DNA of 64,000 bases, taken from the NCBI GenBank assembly GCA_015680905.1, contig CM027381.1, forward strand, positions 57,292,501 to 57,356,500, read 5' to 3'. Positions 22,665 to 34,465 of the stretch are shown here, piece by piece. The notes beneath the pieces are model-generated. The model was not told where the DNA came from, made no database searches, and was given only the letters and a program-made list of their open reading frames with translations. The DNA is from Coptis chinensis (lineage: Eukaryota > Streptophyta > Magnoliopsida > Ranunculales > Ranunculaceae). Both the position numbers and the translations under genes were made by a program. Every line of letters starts with the position of its first letter. The stretch's first letter is position 1.

Positions 22665-24570
22665 AGGTACCTATAAAATAAGGTACTACCAAACTAGCCT
22701 AAGATAAATTCAGGGTCATTACGATTACCTTAAGCGTATTCCATCTCCACCTTACTGCTCCTAGTGTTTAGTCCAATAAAATCGATGTGATGACACCATC
22801 AATATTCCCATAGATTCTGCATACAAGTTTGGATGTGTATCTGGTCCATCTAGGTTGATTATTGCCATTCCAAATCAGTTCAACTTCGAACTTGATAGGT
22901 TATTAAAAACCTTAGGAAGGGCAGAAGTGCCTTGAACCCATTTTCCACTTGTTTAGAATGTTAAATATAGAAATCAGCATAAAAAATAATACGAGATAGA
23001 TATTACTCAATAGTTAGAAATCACCTTTTCGAGCGTCTAACCAAGACCAGCAGCAGGAACAAAAAACCCCACCTTGAGATCCTGTCAACCTAATGTCATT
23101 TACAAAAACTGACTTGATTACAATAAATTAAGACATAAGGAACAAAAAGATTAAAAAAATTAAAGAATCAATATATCCCTTCGCTGTTTAAAGGTTCTCT
23201 AGAACACATGTGCACACTTCTTTCTTACTAATAGCATTGGCATAGTAGTATATATAACTAATAACATTCTAAAAGGATAGTTTTCATATTACAAGGATTC
23301 GCTCCATGAACCAAGTTACCCAAATCTAGTACGAAAAAGAAAGCTCCATTCTCGCACCAGATAGATTACAATTTTCTTTTTCATTTTTCAAATAAGGTGT
23401 AACTAGTTATTCACCAGCTACACATTCTAGCACCACTTTCGTCCATAAAACCGAGCTAAATTATTCCTAAACAAAAATAATTACAATGTTAGACCAGATG
23501 CCAAAAGGTAGCAATAAAGCATACACAAAGCCACCCATACAAACAACACCTTTTCTCTAAACATAGATCGAGTCTCCAAGCAAAAGTTATCTTCAGATTA
23601 TAAAAATCATTCATGTTTGAGAGAAAACCAAATTACAAGGACCCACAAAGTCTTTCTCAAAGTTCTACTGCAGACATGATAATAGAAAACAACAGCAAAC
23701 TACAAAATAAAGAATACAAAAATTATCCACAAAAAACCAGATTACAAGGACCAGCTTCTTAGTTAGCACTCAAAGACACCTTAACAAGCTTTTGTCAAAT
23801 AGAAATGTTACAACAGTAGAAAATGTTACAACATTTTGATTGCAGTGATTTTCACCAACAAATTTAATCAAAGTAATAACACTTATAGCCGAAACGAAGA
23901 GATTTGGTGAAGGAAATACCCTAACTGATAAAGTAGCAGAAATTTCGACTGGAAAGCACTCCACTCACTGCCATTATAACACCCAAAAAAATGAGAAATC
24001 TTCACCTCAAATTAAATGAATTTGGTGAAGGAAAAAGAGATGGAACTAAGTCTTACCTAGCTTTGTAGTTCACTTGGGTTTTCTTATGGGTTTTCTAATG
24101 GAGAAAATTAAATGGGGATTTAGTTTAGCCGCCCATGGTTGGTTTAGTTTAGATCTTCCTTTTCTTTTCAATATTTGGGAGAGAGAGATAAAACCCTAAA
24201 AACAGGACTAATTTGTTTTATTTTTTTATTTTTGGGGTGATAATGGGCGTGGGATAATGAAAAAATGGGCGAGATATGGAAATAAAGCCGGCCGATATTT
24301 TTCCTTTTAGATAACCAATTAAACAAACCCCACTTGTGCAGCATTTCACCACGGCCTAACTTTATTAGAGGCTAGAAGTGAACTTGTAACCGCGACCTAA
24401 CCCATCGTTGAGGCTAGAAGTTAACTTTTTGGTCACGGAGGGTGACAAGCCGAGGCTAAATGCTACATTTTGCCTCAACTAATGATGGCCGCCACAAAAA
24501 GGGGCTTTTAGCCTCCAAATCAATGGCCGTGGAAAAATCCTCTCTATAAGAAGCCCTTTTTCTAGTAGTG

Positions 24571-25413
24571 ACTACACGGCTGAGAAGAGTAGGCAGTCAC
24601 TTAACCAAGTGGTGTGCTACCAAGAATCTCACTCACGATGAATCTGGGGGAGGGGAGTAAAAAGGTAGTTGGTCCCCTAGAATCTGATAACTGATTACTC
24701 TAAATCCTCGTGCCTGTATTTTGTCCTTTTCTGGAAGAGCATGACTACTTTGGGTTATAGTTGATTGATTTTAATTTATTTTTTTGGTCTAGGGCTTCAA
24801 GAATCAAGCATCGTCCGATTTATCTACATTGGGCAATGACTTCCCAATGATTGTTATGTGGCTCGGGTTCAGCCTTATGCGTGAATGTAAATTGCAGTGC
24901 GGAAATTAAATTTCAAACAATCACGTAAACATGCTTGAACACACAAGGTATCCTCTTACATGAGCTTCGAGGAGGTTTAGAATGTACCTTTCAAGCCATG
25001 CTTACACGCTGCTTGAGGAGAAGACGACGTTGGTTGGCGCGTGATCTAAGAATCAAGCCTAACCGTTGGATCTTTTCCCTGTTTTATATTACAAAAAAGG
25101 TCCACTTAAAAAGTCCACAATCCGGGTTTTTGATAATTAAACAACATTGCCTTCAAGGGCACAAAACATAAAAGTAAACTAACATTAATACTAATCTAAT
25201 AGATCAACTAGTTTAGATAAATTACCTAGATTAACTAGAGCTAAACATAATTAGTGTTGATTACCATGTTGATTCGAAGTGTGCGAACATATGATTCACA
25301 ACTCGCCACACACACTCGAACTTCCCAAGGCAATGAAAACTCTAACTATTGGTAAGTTGCATAACTTCAACCAAGTGTTCCACTCACATCAATCTAAATA
25401 ATCAACCAAAACT

Positions 25414-25466
<53 letters not shown>

Positions 25467-25846
25467 TTTATTTAATCTCTATCTATTATAACAAAGTCCA
25501 CTGATTTATACTACTCTATTACAAATTCCGAGTTTCACAATACAACCACATACTGAAAAGACTGAATTGTGAAAAAATAAGACACCAGTGTGTGGAGGTG
25601 GTCAAGCGATTCTTGTGATGCGACCACCGCGAAGTTTCTCCGCCCTTCACCGCGGCTTTTAGCTCCATCTCCAAAGATGCAAATCTCGAATCTGGATTTG
25701 CAAAAAGGTAGATCAGTAATGAAAAATAACGAAATAAATAAACCAAAATTAGAAAAATAAGAAGTTAAAAGGTGAGAGTGATGCTTCCCTCCTTAGATGC
25801 TCAACTAAGCATCCTTGCTCCTTTAATCCATGATGGCGGTACCATT
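24571..25846 (-). mobile_element. B-type leader with primer binding site (minus-strand gag-pol copy)
   Basis: Reverse complement of the B leader seen at 54481-55547. The primer site TGGTACCGCCATCATGG (minus, 25844-25828) adjoins the LTR. The phrase 'gttttgtgccctt' lies near 25150. The block 'ccgcactgcaatttacattc' lies near 24890. The CACTA element separates this part from the gag-proximal leader. No gene is visible; short open frames here are noncoding leader. Confidence 0.75.
25418..25461 (-). repeat. Poly(A) run (44 T on plus strand) in the leader
   Basis: A homopolymer of about 44 T on the plus strand. Other copies of the leader have shorter A runs at the same place (near 6340 and 54865), so it is an expanded internal tract and not a LINE tail. 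Confidence 0.9.
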
Positions 25847-26690
25847 TGAAGCTTTGTTAGTGGTGGTTTCAAAAGCGTTTTGAGTGAGGTTCACCATAAA
25901 TTGTTTGGAGCTTGAATGGTTGGGAGTTTTAGAAGAAAGGAAGGTAGATTTCTTTAGTTTAGAACATGTATTTGTTAACTCTATTGTATTGAATAATCTT
26001 GAAAAGACTAAGTTATTTAAATTGTTGGAAACACAAACTTGAAAGAAATGAAATGATTGATTGAAATAAAGAACAACAAAGAAAGACATAATTGATTGAA
26101 TGAAGAACAAAAAGTAAACAACTTGATTGAAAATAAAGAACAAAAAGTAAATGACTTGAATGAAAATGACTACAAAATAAATCCTACATGACACTAGAAG
26201 AAGTCTAGGTGCATTCTCTCTCCCTAACTTCTGGTTCTTATACCCCTACTTTTACAAAAGACTGATTTGCCCTCTCCCATTACATTTGAGATACCTTACC
26301 ATTTGCTTTATGCTTTTTCTTTTCACTTTTGTTTTTTGATTTCTTCTTGATCAAGATAAGTTTTAGAGAAAGCCTTCTTTTGTGTCAAGGACATCTATCT
26401 CTAGTCTTCTGAGTTAAACACTTAACTTTCAACTTTTTGGTTTCGAGTCCTTGACCTTTGACTTTGACTTACACTTTTTCAGCACTTTTTCATAGCTGCT
26501 TCGAGTCTTCATAATAAGCGTAAATAAGGCTCCTTTTGGTGCTAAGAAGTAGCTTTTATAATAAGTGTTCTGAATTTCTCTATAACCTGAAAAAGACAAT
26601 AAAAGCTATGAGTTGTCTTTTCATTAAGCTTAAGAAGGGTTGTAATGCAGTAGTGTAAGGGTAATAAAACACACATTTGGGAGCTGATCA
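25847..26690 (-). repeat. B-type 5' LTR of the minus-strand gag-pol element
   Basis: Read on the minus strand: starts TGATCAGCTCCCAAATGTG and ends AAAGCTTCA, followed by AA and the primer site. Length is 844 bp. It lies upstream of the gag-pol at 17.5-12.1 kb. No matching 3' LTR is seen before the LINE at 9950, so the element is incomplete. Confidence 0.85.
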
Positions 26691-27174
26691 TGTGTAAGCA
26701 TGGCTTGAGAGGTAAATTCAAACCTCCTCGAAGCACATGTAAGAGGATACCTTGTGTGTTCACGCATGCTTACATGATTGTTTGAATTTTAGTTTCCGCA
26801 CTGCAATTTACATTCACGCATAAGGCTGAACCCGAGCTACATAACAACCATTGGGAAGTCATTCCCCAATGTAGATAAATCGGACGTTGCTTGATTCTTG
26901 AAGCCCTAGACCAAACAAATAAATTAAAATCAATCAACTATAGCCTAAAGTAGTCATGCTCCTCTAGAAAAGGACAAAAATATAGCCATGATGACTTAGA
27001 GTAATCAGTTACCAGATTCCAGTGGACCAACTACCTTCCTCACTCCCCTCCCCTAGATTTATTATGATTGCGATTCTTATTAGCACATCACTTGGTGAAG
27101 TGATTGCTTACTCTTCTGAGCTGTGTAGTAGATCCATCATAGTCTCGTGCCCAATTATTCATTTGAATAGGGCA
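26691..27174 (+). mobile_element. B-type leader, plus orientation, of a second element
   Basis: This segment matches 55290-55480 in the same sense (catgtaagc, the 'aagaggataccttgtgtg' block, 'cattgggaagtcattcccc'). It is the inverse of 24571-25000. The minus-strand B element therefore sits inside, or next to, a plus-oriented B element. The latter continues rightwards through 27864, 32014 and 44250. Confidence 0.7.
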
Positions 27175-27863
27175 TTTTTTTTTTCACAAATAAGCTAGGG
27201 TTAAGCAGACCCCCATCTGTATTCCTCATCAAAATTTTCTTAAGTACATTTGGCCACTTGCATCCTCATTTACAAGACTTTGTGTTACTTGGTCTAATGG
27301 GGGCCCAAAATGAATAGTAGAACATCTATTTTCCTGGTTAAGACTAGCTAGGTAGTTAGCCACTCTATTAACTTCTCGGAAGACATGTGAGAAGCGGTAA
27401 TAACTCTGAACATTTGCCTCCTCATCTTAATAGATGTGATCACATCCAAGCAATACCACGGTGGCTTCTCCACCTTGTTTATGTCGTTGATGGCTCTCAA
27501 GGAATCCAATTCGACCTCAACTTCCTTATACCTTTCTTGTATACATCTACTTAGACATACCTCTGTAGCCTTGAGTTCCTGGAATAACACAAATTTAAGC
27601 ACTCCACTTCCACTGAAGCACGCCAGAACTCTTCCTTCTTTGTTCCTCATCACTCCTCCATGTCCTGGATCTCTACTATTTAACACTCCATTTTTTCCTT
27701 TGACTCTGTCATCGAGTGGAGGCTTCGATGAGCATTCGGTGATTCTCTGTTGCTTGAGCTGGACATGTATTTTGAGTCTCCTCATCAAGTCTCTAGAATT
27801 GTTAGTGTCACTGATGTCAGGATTCAGTACTTGCAAATAATTCTTGAGATCGCGCATCATTGA
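27175..27863 (-). pseudogene. 5'-truncated LINE insertion with RNase H-like domain
   Basis: A minus-strand LINE fragment whose 3' end carries a short poly(A) (ten T at 27175-27184). It is bounded by near-identical 12-bp flanks, TTGAATAGGGCA (27163-27174) and TTGAACAGGGCA (27864-27875), a target duplication with one mismatch. The encoded domain (about 27730-27350) reads GHGGVMRNKEGRVLACF, QELKATEVCL, EVELDSLRAINDI. This is the order of the plant-type RNase H (RVT_3) found at the C-terminus of plant L1 ORF2. The early part (before GHGG) is degraded, and stops follow IEWLTT. Confidence 0.8.
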
Positions 27864-27961
27864 TTGAACAGGGCATAGTAATTTATAGACCAAGTAAATA
27901 TTTTCAAAAATCCAAAAAAATGAATTTCTACTATTTATGCATCATCATTGATTGAGCATTC

Positions 27962-28621
27962 ATGTCTTATCAATATGCATCGCAACCGTCATGGAATTAC
28001 AATACAAACCCAGAACCTTGTTCTTTTTGTGGTAGTCTTTATCACTTGTTATCTCATTGTCCATCATATATTGAATTCGAGTCTACTTCGGGAAATCCTT
28101 ATGATTACGAACTTCAATTTTCAAACTTCCCTAGTACCCCGAACATTCAAGAGTTTTCTAATCATGACGACAATTCATGGAGCTCCACCACAAATAGTCA
28201 ACCACCATTCATATATCCACCTGGTCAGTATGAGTACGGTTTCAACCAAAACCCATTACCATTCACATCACCATCCATATCAAATTTATATTCCACTACT
28301 TCATCCATCATAGACCAACTCTACCAGGAAATGGTCAAGCAAACAATACTAACTCAGCAAATAGCAACTACCTCATGTTTTCTCTACTCCGATTCAAATA
28401 ATGCCACATCTGAGACTATTATTCTCCCCACCAGTCCAAAATCCAACCGGAAAGCGAGACAAGGTGTTACTATAACAAAACCAATTGCTAAAGCACATCC
28501 TGATACTCATGACTAGTTAAAAAATCATCATCTTCCACCTGACTATCGTGTGAATTCTAGATCTTATGATGATTACTATATGCCTGAAGTCACAGTTCCT
28601 CTCACATACCTTAATTCATCA
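27962..28621 (+). pseudogene. ORF1 of a non-autonomous Athila element, N-terminal part (CCHC protein)
   Basis: Opens at an ATG (27962) with MSYQYASQPSWNYN, followed by a perfect CCHC zinc knuckle CSFCGSLYHLLSHC. An Asn/Pro/Ser/Tyr-rich region (YPPGQYEYGFNQ) and a helix (IIDQLYQEMVKQTILTQQI) come next. A stop at 28516 interrupts it, and reading continues to the solo LTR at 28622. The frame resumes at 32014. The start and knuckle match the 41541 (-) ORF, which begins MAYQYVDQQS. There is no capsid core before the knuckle, unlike the gag at 17502. I infer a nucleocapsid-like RNA-binding protein. Confidence 0.65.
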
Positions 28622-29107
28622 TGTCACACCCCGAATTTCAACAAAATCAGAAAAACAATATTTGTTCCCGACTCTTCGATTTTCGATGTGTGATGCACTC
28701 TCAACTTCCAAAAACCCATAATCTGTTTAATTATTCAAATAATTTGAAACCAATAAAAAATTTTAAATAAATAAAAGTTCTATTCATTACAAAAATTTAC
28801 AAATATGATTAAGTTAAAAATTTCCTTTCAATAACTCTTTAATTATAATTACAACTGAAAATACAAAAACACTATCTCAACCAAAAATCTATTGCACCTC
28901 AAGGGAAAACAAAACATATTATGTAATGAGGATCTAACACAAACCACAAGCAGCAATCAACTTTCTTCAACATTAATCCTATCAAGACTTATCGACTATG
29001 TTCATATGTTCATTTTATGAACATAACCGATAAAGAAACATGCAAATCGGGTCAACATTATAAACAATGCTGGTATGAGTAGCCCTAAAATACAAATCAT
29101 ACTTATA

Positions 29108-29143
<36 letters not shown>

Positions 29144-32013
29144 CAATAGGGCAGTTAGATCCTCCACCGAGGCGCCTTAACATCCAACGAATAATACAAC
29201 ATTCTTAAGTATAAAAACTAAGGTAGGTAGTTCCTCCACTGAGGCGCCTTAGCTTCCAATTCAATAATAATAAGGCTCCTCCACCGAGGCGCCTTAACTT
29301 CAAACTATATTAGATTAACTGCATCTAATAATAAAATAACAAAACTAAAACTTACCCTATACTTACACTGGTGTAGGCCTAATCTCAGAGTGGGTCACAC
29401 CCGTATAAATAATCAATTCAACCTATCCTTCTGCAAAACCATTGTGAATGCAAAATAAATTACAATAAAACAAACATATCATATACATAATTCCAATCAT
29501 CTCAATGAACCAACAAGAACAATCTCATTGACCAATTTCATAACCAAAATAAATTATTTATTATAGATTTAACGTACACTTTGATATATCATCACAATTA
29601 TTGTTTAGAGTTTCTTCAAGTGTCTCTAGAATCATGTCGTCTCTATATTTTACCTAGTTTCCCTGGCATCCACAATCGCTTCCCAACACTGAACATGTAC
29701 ATCTACATGCCTCCCTTCATGTAATGACCCATTCCTTGTGTAATTACCCTAAGCGGGATATCGCATACTAGGTAACCCTCACACGAACGCCATTAGGTGA
29801 GTACTGCCACTATTAGGCATAAAATATCACGCGTCTCATTCTAAATTTGCGAATGAGATAATCAAGCCACTATTCGGCTACGATTGCCCTACACAAGGGG
29901 TCAATCAACATCTCATACACCCTACACAAGGGCCAATCATATCACATACGCCCTACACAAGGGCCAATCACATGAGTTATGGTAGCGAGGTTATAGGATT
30001 TTCGTTACATAATTTATTTAGGTATCATACATTTGTATCTCATAACCATTTCACTCTATCACGTGCCAAATAAGTTATTGCACTAAGCCACAATATTTGA
30101 AAATATCACAATACATCTCATAATAATTTTCATTCTTTCACGTGCCAATTAAATTATCCCACGATACCACAATATTTAAAAATATCACAATACATCTCAT
30201 AACAAATTTCATTCTTTCACATGCCAAATAAATCATTGCACTAAACTACAATATATTGACATATCACAATAAATCTTATTTTTATTCTTTCACGTGCCAA
30301 ATAAAATATATTGTACTAAACCACAATCCCTTTGGAAATATCAACAAATACTATAATACCTCATAGTAGCATCTCACAGATATAATAATGGAGCGTTTAC
30401 ATTTATTTATAAAAAATATCGCATTTAATAGATATCATAACATATCATATCGTTTAACAGAACAACAATTACAACATACTACATAATATTTTTATAGCAT
30501 TTTAGAAATGTCATGTCACCCCGAAATCATACGTACACTTTGATTCACATTACAATGATTTCTAGTTAATCCATTTAAACACCATTTAAATATCAAACAT
30601 GTCTTAACAATAAATAAATTTCCCATTACAACATTTTCAATTTGTTACATATATCACATTCTAATAAAATCTATAAGTAATTATACTCATACGAAACCAA
30701 CACTTAATACATATATTGTAATTCATCAGAAATTTTTTAATTTATTCATGTCACTATTCAAACGAAACAACCACCAAAAATTGTATGTTAGAACTCCTAA
30801 TATATACAACTTAAAAATAACGGCTAATCACTAGGCATGCATTATTTTTTTTTTTTTTTTATCTCTTTTTCATTATACAACGTTAGTAAGTACTATGAAC
30901 TAATTAAATTCAAGCAAATATATGTAAAACGATATTGATATCTATCATTTCATAACTACTATACATACACTAATATTTTACATTCCATATACCAATTTAT
31001 TTCATAAATATCAACCCGCTATAGTCATATTTTATTTTAATTAATTGAATGCCATAGAAAGATAACAACCAAGATAATTAGAATAATCATTTATAAGCGA
31101 GGTCTAATTACTAATACAATTTTAATCATTTTCTTTGATTTATTTTACGTTATTCAACCTTAATAAGCACTTTGCAATATTAAATTTGATTCATGCAAAT
31201 AAAATGTGAACCCTTATGATTACAACAACCATTTCAAGACTATTAATCATACACTAATATTTAACATTCCAAGATACACAACATATATTTCTTTATTTTC
31301 TAATTAATTGAATGTAATATATAGGAATCAACAAAAAAATAATTGAAAATGAGTAATTAGTGAGGTCTTCTCACCTTTTCTTCTAGCGAAAGAACAATAA
31401 TAAAAAGAATGACACTCCACGTAAGATTCAAGTAATAAAAATACCCCACATAGATTCAAGCAATAAAAATACCCCACATAGATCCAAGAAAACCCTTAGA
31501 AATACTAAGCAACGAAAAACTCTAAGCATAGAAATACTCTATTTCTTCATTCTTTCTTCTTCACATTCTGTCTTCTTATTCTTTTTAATTTTCTTTTTTT
31601 TTTCTTTTTCTCTTTTGTTTTCTACTTCTTTCTTTTAGATCTAAAACAACTCAAGACATTTCTATATTTACAAATTCTCTACCCATTTTCTCTTTCAAAT
31701 AAAAACATTTCTCTCTCCACAAATTATAGATATTTTCTTTTTAATCAAAGTTTTTCCATATTTTCTCCCATAGATTACAAAATTATTCTCTCCTTGTTTC
31801 TTTATTAATAAAATCTCTATATATTATTTTAAAAGTTAAAAACTTTCCTATTAAATCATTTTCAAACCAAACAAACTATTTTCCCTCTATTTTTCCAAAA
31901 AGTCAAACATACCTATTCACTTCAATTTAATAGTCAACTTAAGACATAGTCAATAATATATTAAATTTGTGAAATAATTAATTTTGGACATTAATAAAAG
32001 TAGAGGTGTTACA
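28622..32013 (-). repeat. Solo LTR, 3.39 kb, perfect 5-bp target duplication
   Basis: The plus strand starts TGTCACACCCCGAATTT and ends AGAGGTGTTACA. Both flanks are CATCA (28617-28621 and 32014-32018). It shares ends and internal repeats with the solo LTR at 19152-22404, so the minus-strand reading corresponds to that copy's plus strand. It contains an (AT)n run (about 29110-29139), the GGCGCCTT units near 29171, 29243 and 29288, and four CACGTG-bearing units at 30060-30296. It interrupts the ORF1 of the plus-oriented non-autonomous Athila element. Confidence 0.85.
30060..30296 (-). repeat. Four diverged repeat units each with a G-box-like core
   Basis: CACGTGCC or CACATGCC occurs at 30060, 30139, 30228 and 30291 (spacing 79, 89 and 63 bp). 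Each is followed by 'aaataaattattgcactaa'-like sequence and 'atatcacaatacatctcataa'. CACGTG is the core plant G-box; a role in LTR transcription is inference. Confidence 0.65.
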
Positions 32014-32750
32014 CATCATCATCCATAAATGAGAAAATTCCAGCTGAAAAAACTCAAGAGCATGTATTTAACTCGACACATCTGGAAAATGGCATTAAGA
32101 AAATTTATGAAGATCAAAGCAGAGACGACGACGAAAAAGAAGTGCTTGGAAAAGAGGGAATAAAATCTATAGTGGAAAGTGGATTTCAATTTAGTTTGGA
32201 CGTTAAAGACTTATCGATGGAAAAAATTTGTGACATCCTTACTATTGCAGATATGACCCACAATCTTGTGGAAATGCCAAAACTAGATGAAGAATTTTCT
32301 GAGTCCTCGAGATCATGTGAAGAACTATTACCCAGCCATCACCATCCCAAATTCAAACCTCTTGAAATCCAACCTCCATTCATAAAAAATCCACCAATTT
32401 TTTAGGACCACACCATGAAACCATTTCAAAGAAACCTCAAATTTGCACTTAAGTCAATTGCCTTTCAGATCATTCATAATTTTCTAAACCTTCCCAGTAA
32501 AGTGGCTTTGCCCAATATACAAACACAAGAATCCATCATTTCAGTAGTTGAGAAACCTGGTATGTCATATTTCCTATCATTTGAGCCTCATGAAGGACAT
32601 TTACTACTAACTTCTCACTCTCTTGGACAATTCAAACATAACGGGTTATTGCATAAGTTTCAAGATGGGTTATGCACGTATTGTGTTTATCATTCTGCAT
32701 TTTACACTCCAAATGCATCATTTCATTCTATTTGCAAGTAAATGATTTTA
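32014..32750 (+). pseudogene. ORF1 of the non-autonomous Athila element, C-terminal part
   Basis: Continues the 27962 frame past the solo LTR: an acidic helical segment (VLGKEGIKSIVESGFQFSLD, DLSMEKICDILTIADM), a Pro-rich stretch (SHHHPKFKPLEIQPPF), one stop at 32403, then MKPFQRNLKFALKSIAFQ and MSYFLSFEPHEGH. The PFQRNLxFALxxIA phrase recurs as PFKRNLDFALEPIAS near 40150 (-) and PFQKNTEFALDPPIS near 61840 (+). The tail is therefore a shared family domain of unknown function. Confidence 0.6.
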
Positions 32751-34465
32751 TATATTTTTCTATAAAGACTCCCAACTGTTTAGATTATTAGTATATAGTT
32801 AACATCATATCATCCATCTCATGCATAGTCTTGGGGAATCTGACTTAAAACGACCCCACATATAGTCTAAAGTATCTGACGATAAATGACATATCATGTT
32901 TATGGGAATACATCATTATGTTAAGCGAACCCACCTCTTGGAGTGTGTGGTTGTAAGTCCCAAAACCTTAGTCCATGTATATCTCGCATATTCTTTGTAA
33001 AACACTTTTTACTCTTCATTTGAGTAAGTGTGACCTTGTGGAGTGAGTATACAATTTTCTTTATCTTTGCTTTATATTTATTTTTTCCAAAATAGTTGTT
33101 TTTCTCCATTCTCATAATGAAAGATTCTCGATTCATCAATAGTTATGTGATTTTTCCAAAAAAAAAAAAAAAAAAAAACCACGAGCAATATATTCCACAT
33201 AGACCAACCCTTAGAAGTATGCAATCTTTATTCTTCTAAGGGCGGTTTGAGGATTAGTTATATGTTGCTAATGGTCGCCTATATCACCATGCACTTTCTG
33301 TTTTAGCTTAAATCATTTAGATACCAATTGTCCTTTGCTCAACAACATACAATCACTTCAATCTAGAATAAGTTTGTGCTTTCAATGTACCAAATGCACC
33401 ATGGAGGCAACATCCAAATACTAATCCACAAACCCAACCATCTCCATGGTTCATTTAATAACCACATCAAACCACCAAATACATTTAGACAAGGACAAGG
33501 TACCTACAATAATCAGAACAGAGCATTGGTCCCATCCTACATTTAGGCAATTTTCTATAGTAGATATAATAGTATATTTCTTCCTTTCTAATATTTTTTA
33601 TTAAAAAGATCAAAAATATTTTTCTGTTTAGTATTAAAAATCTTGTTTCATTTTTCCATAATGAATAAAAAGTTTAGAAGTCTCATTATAGAAATAGAGT
33701 AAGGATTTGTTCTTCGAACTTAGACTAATATAGGTACAATAGTTTCTGCATCTTTTCATGAATGGCATGCATAAGTAATTGATTGTACATAGCAGTGAGT
33801 TTTCGAGACCAAGGTTAGAACAATTAAGTTCCATATCCTGTGAGAATCTAGCCAAAAGCCTCATTTGAATGATTATTGAGTGATGACACAAAGGATGTTT
33901 GAATAGAAAGACCACACGTCCACTTGCTTGATCACCACACCATATCCTAAGAGAGAATTTAGGCATTTTTTGGATTGATATAGCCAAATAAACGTTAAAA
34001 ACCTAAAAAGATAGTTTTCCTCTAGTTACCTTTCTTGAGCCTTCACTAATTTATAAAAGTCGTTTTGTTCTTCACCATAAATCCCTAACCCATTACAACA
34101 AAAAAAAAAAAAAAGCTTACCCAGCTGATGAATTGAAAATTGGATGGATATCAGAATAAAAGAAGAGAAGACCTTGTACAAAAATAGATCAGTTAGCTGG
34201 TTAGAAAAGAAAAGAAATAGAAGAAAAGAAAGACCAACAAAAAAAAAACCAAACCAAAACTCTAAAAAATCAAAGGAGTAAAAAAATCAAATCTCCCAAA
34301 AGTTCAAAATCAAAAGGAGACGATATTAGAAACAAAAGAAAAGTTAGAACTCAAAATTTTTTGAAATTATATGGAGTCACCAAGCCAAAGGGCTAAAGAA
34401 TGAATTACAATTCGGAAGCAAAGAACAAAACAAGGTTCTTCTCTAGTTATAAGTATCTTAAAGAC
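32751..34465 (+). mobile_element. 3' module and 3' untranslated region of the plus-oriented element, degraded
   Basis: Contains the conserved GACTTAAAACGACCC motif (32840-32855), the GGAGTGTGTGGTTGTAAGT block (32939-32958) and an A run (about 33158-33177). A short displaced gag fragment follows (33390-33550, same sequence as 56450-56610), then 3' untranslated sequence related to 37000-37100 (-). It stops at the target duplication AAGAC (34461-34465) and resumes at 44250. No intact gene. Confidence 0.6.

Larger units (their letters stand above)
17783..24570. mobile_element. Non-autonomous CACTA (En/Spm-type) DNA transposon
   Basis: The ends are CACTACTAAAAA (17783) and, inverted at the right, CACTACTAGAAAAAGGG ending at 24570. 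Flanking bases are ACT (17780-17782) and ACT (24571-24573), the 3-bp target duplication expected of CACTA elements. Subterminal regions are dense in GCCACGG / CCGTGGC-like motifs in both orientations. No transposase frame is evident in 17783-19151 or 22405-24570, so without the nested LTR this is a roughly 3.5-kb non-autonomous copy. It inserted in the leader of the minus-strand Athila gag-pol. Confidence 0.88.

Noticed and set aside
25418-25461. Poly(T) run taken as a LINE or SINE tail
   Set aside because: Shorter homologous runs exist at the same place in other Athila leaders, and no target duplication flanks it.
2549-26690. Pairing the LTR 2549-3956 (-) with the 5' LTR 25847-26690 (-) as the ends of the gag-pol element
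   Set aside because: Starts differ (TGATAAGCACCC against TGATCAGCTCCC) and lengths are 1408 and 844 bp; they are different LTR types.
27436-27840. Plus-strand 134-codon frame
   Set aside because: Antisense shadow of the LINE RNase H domain read on the minus strand with correct motif order.
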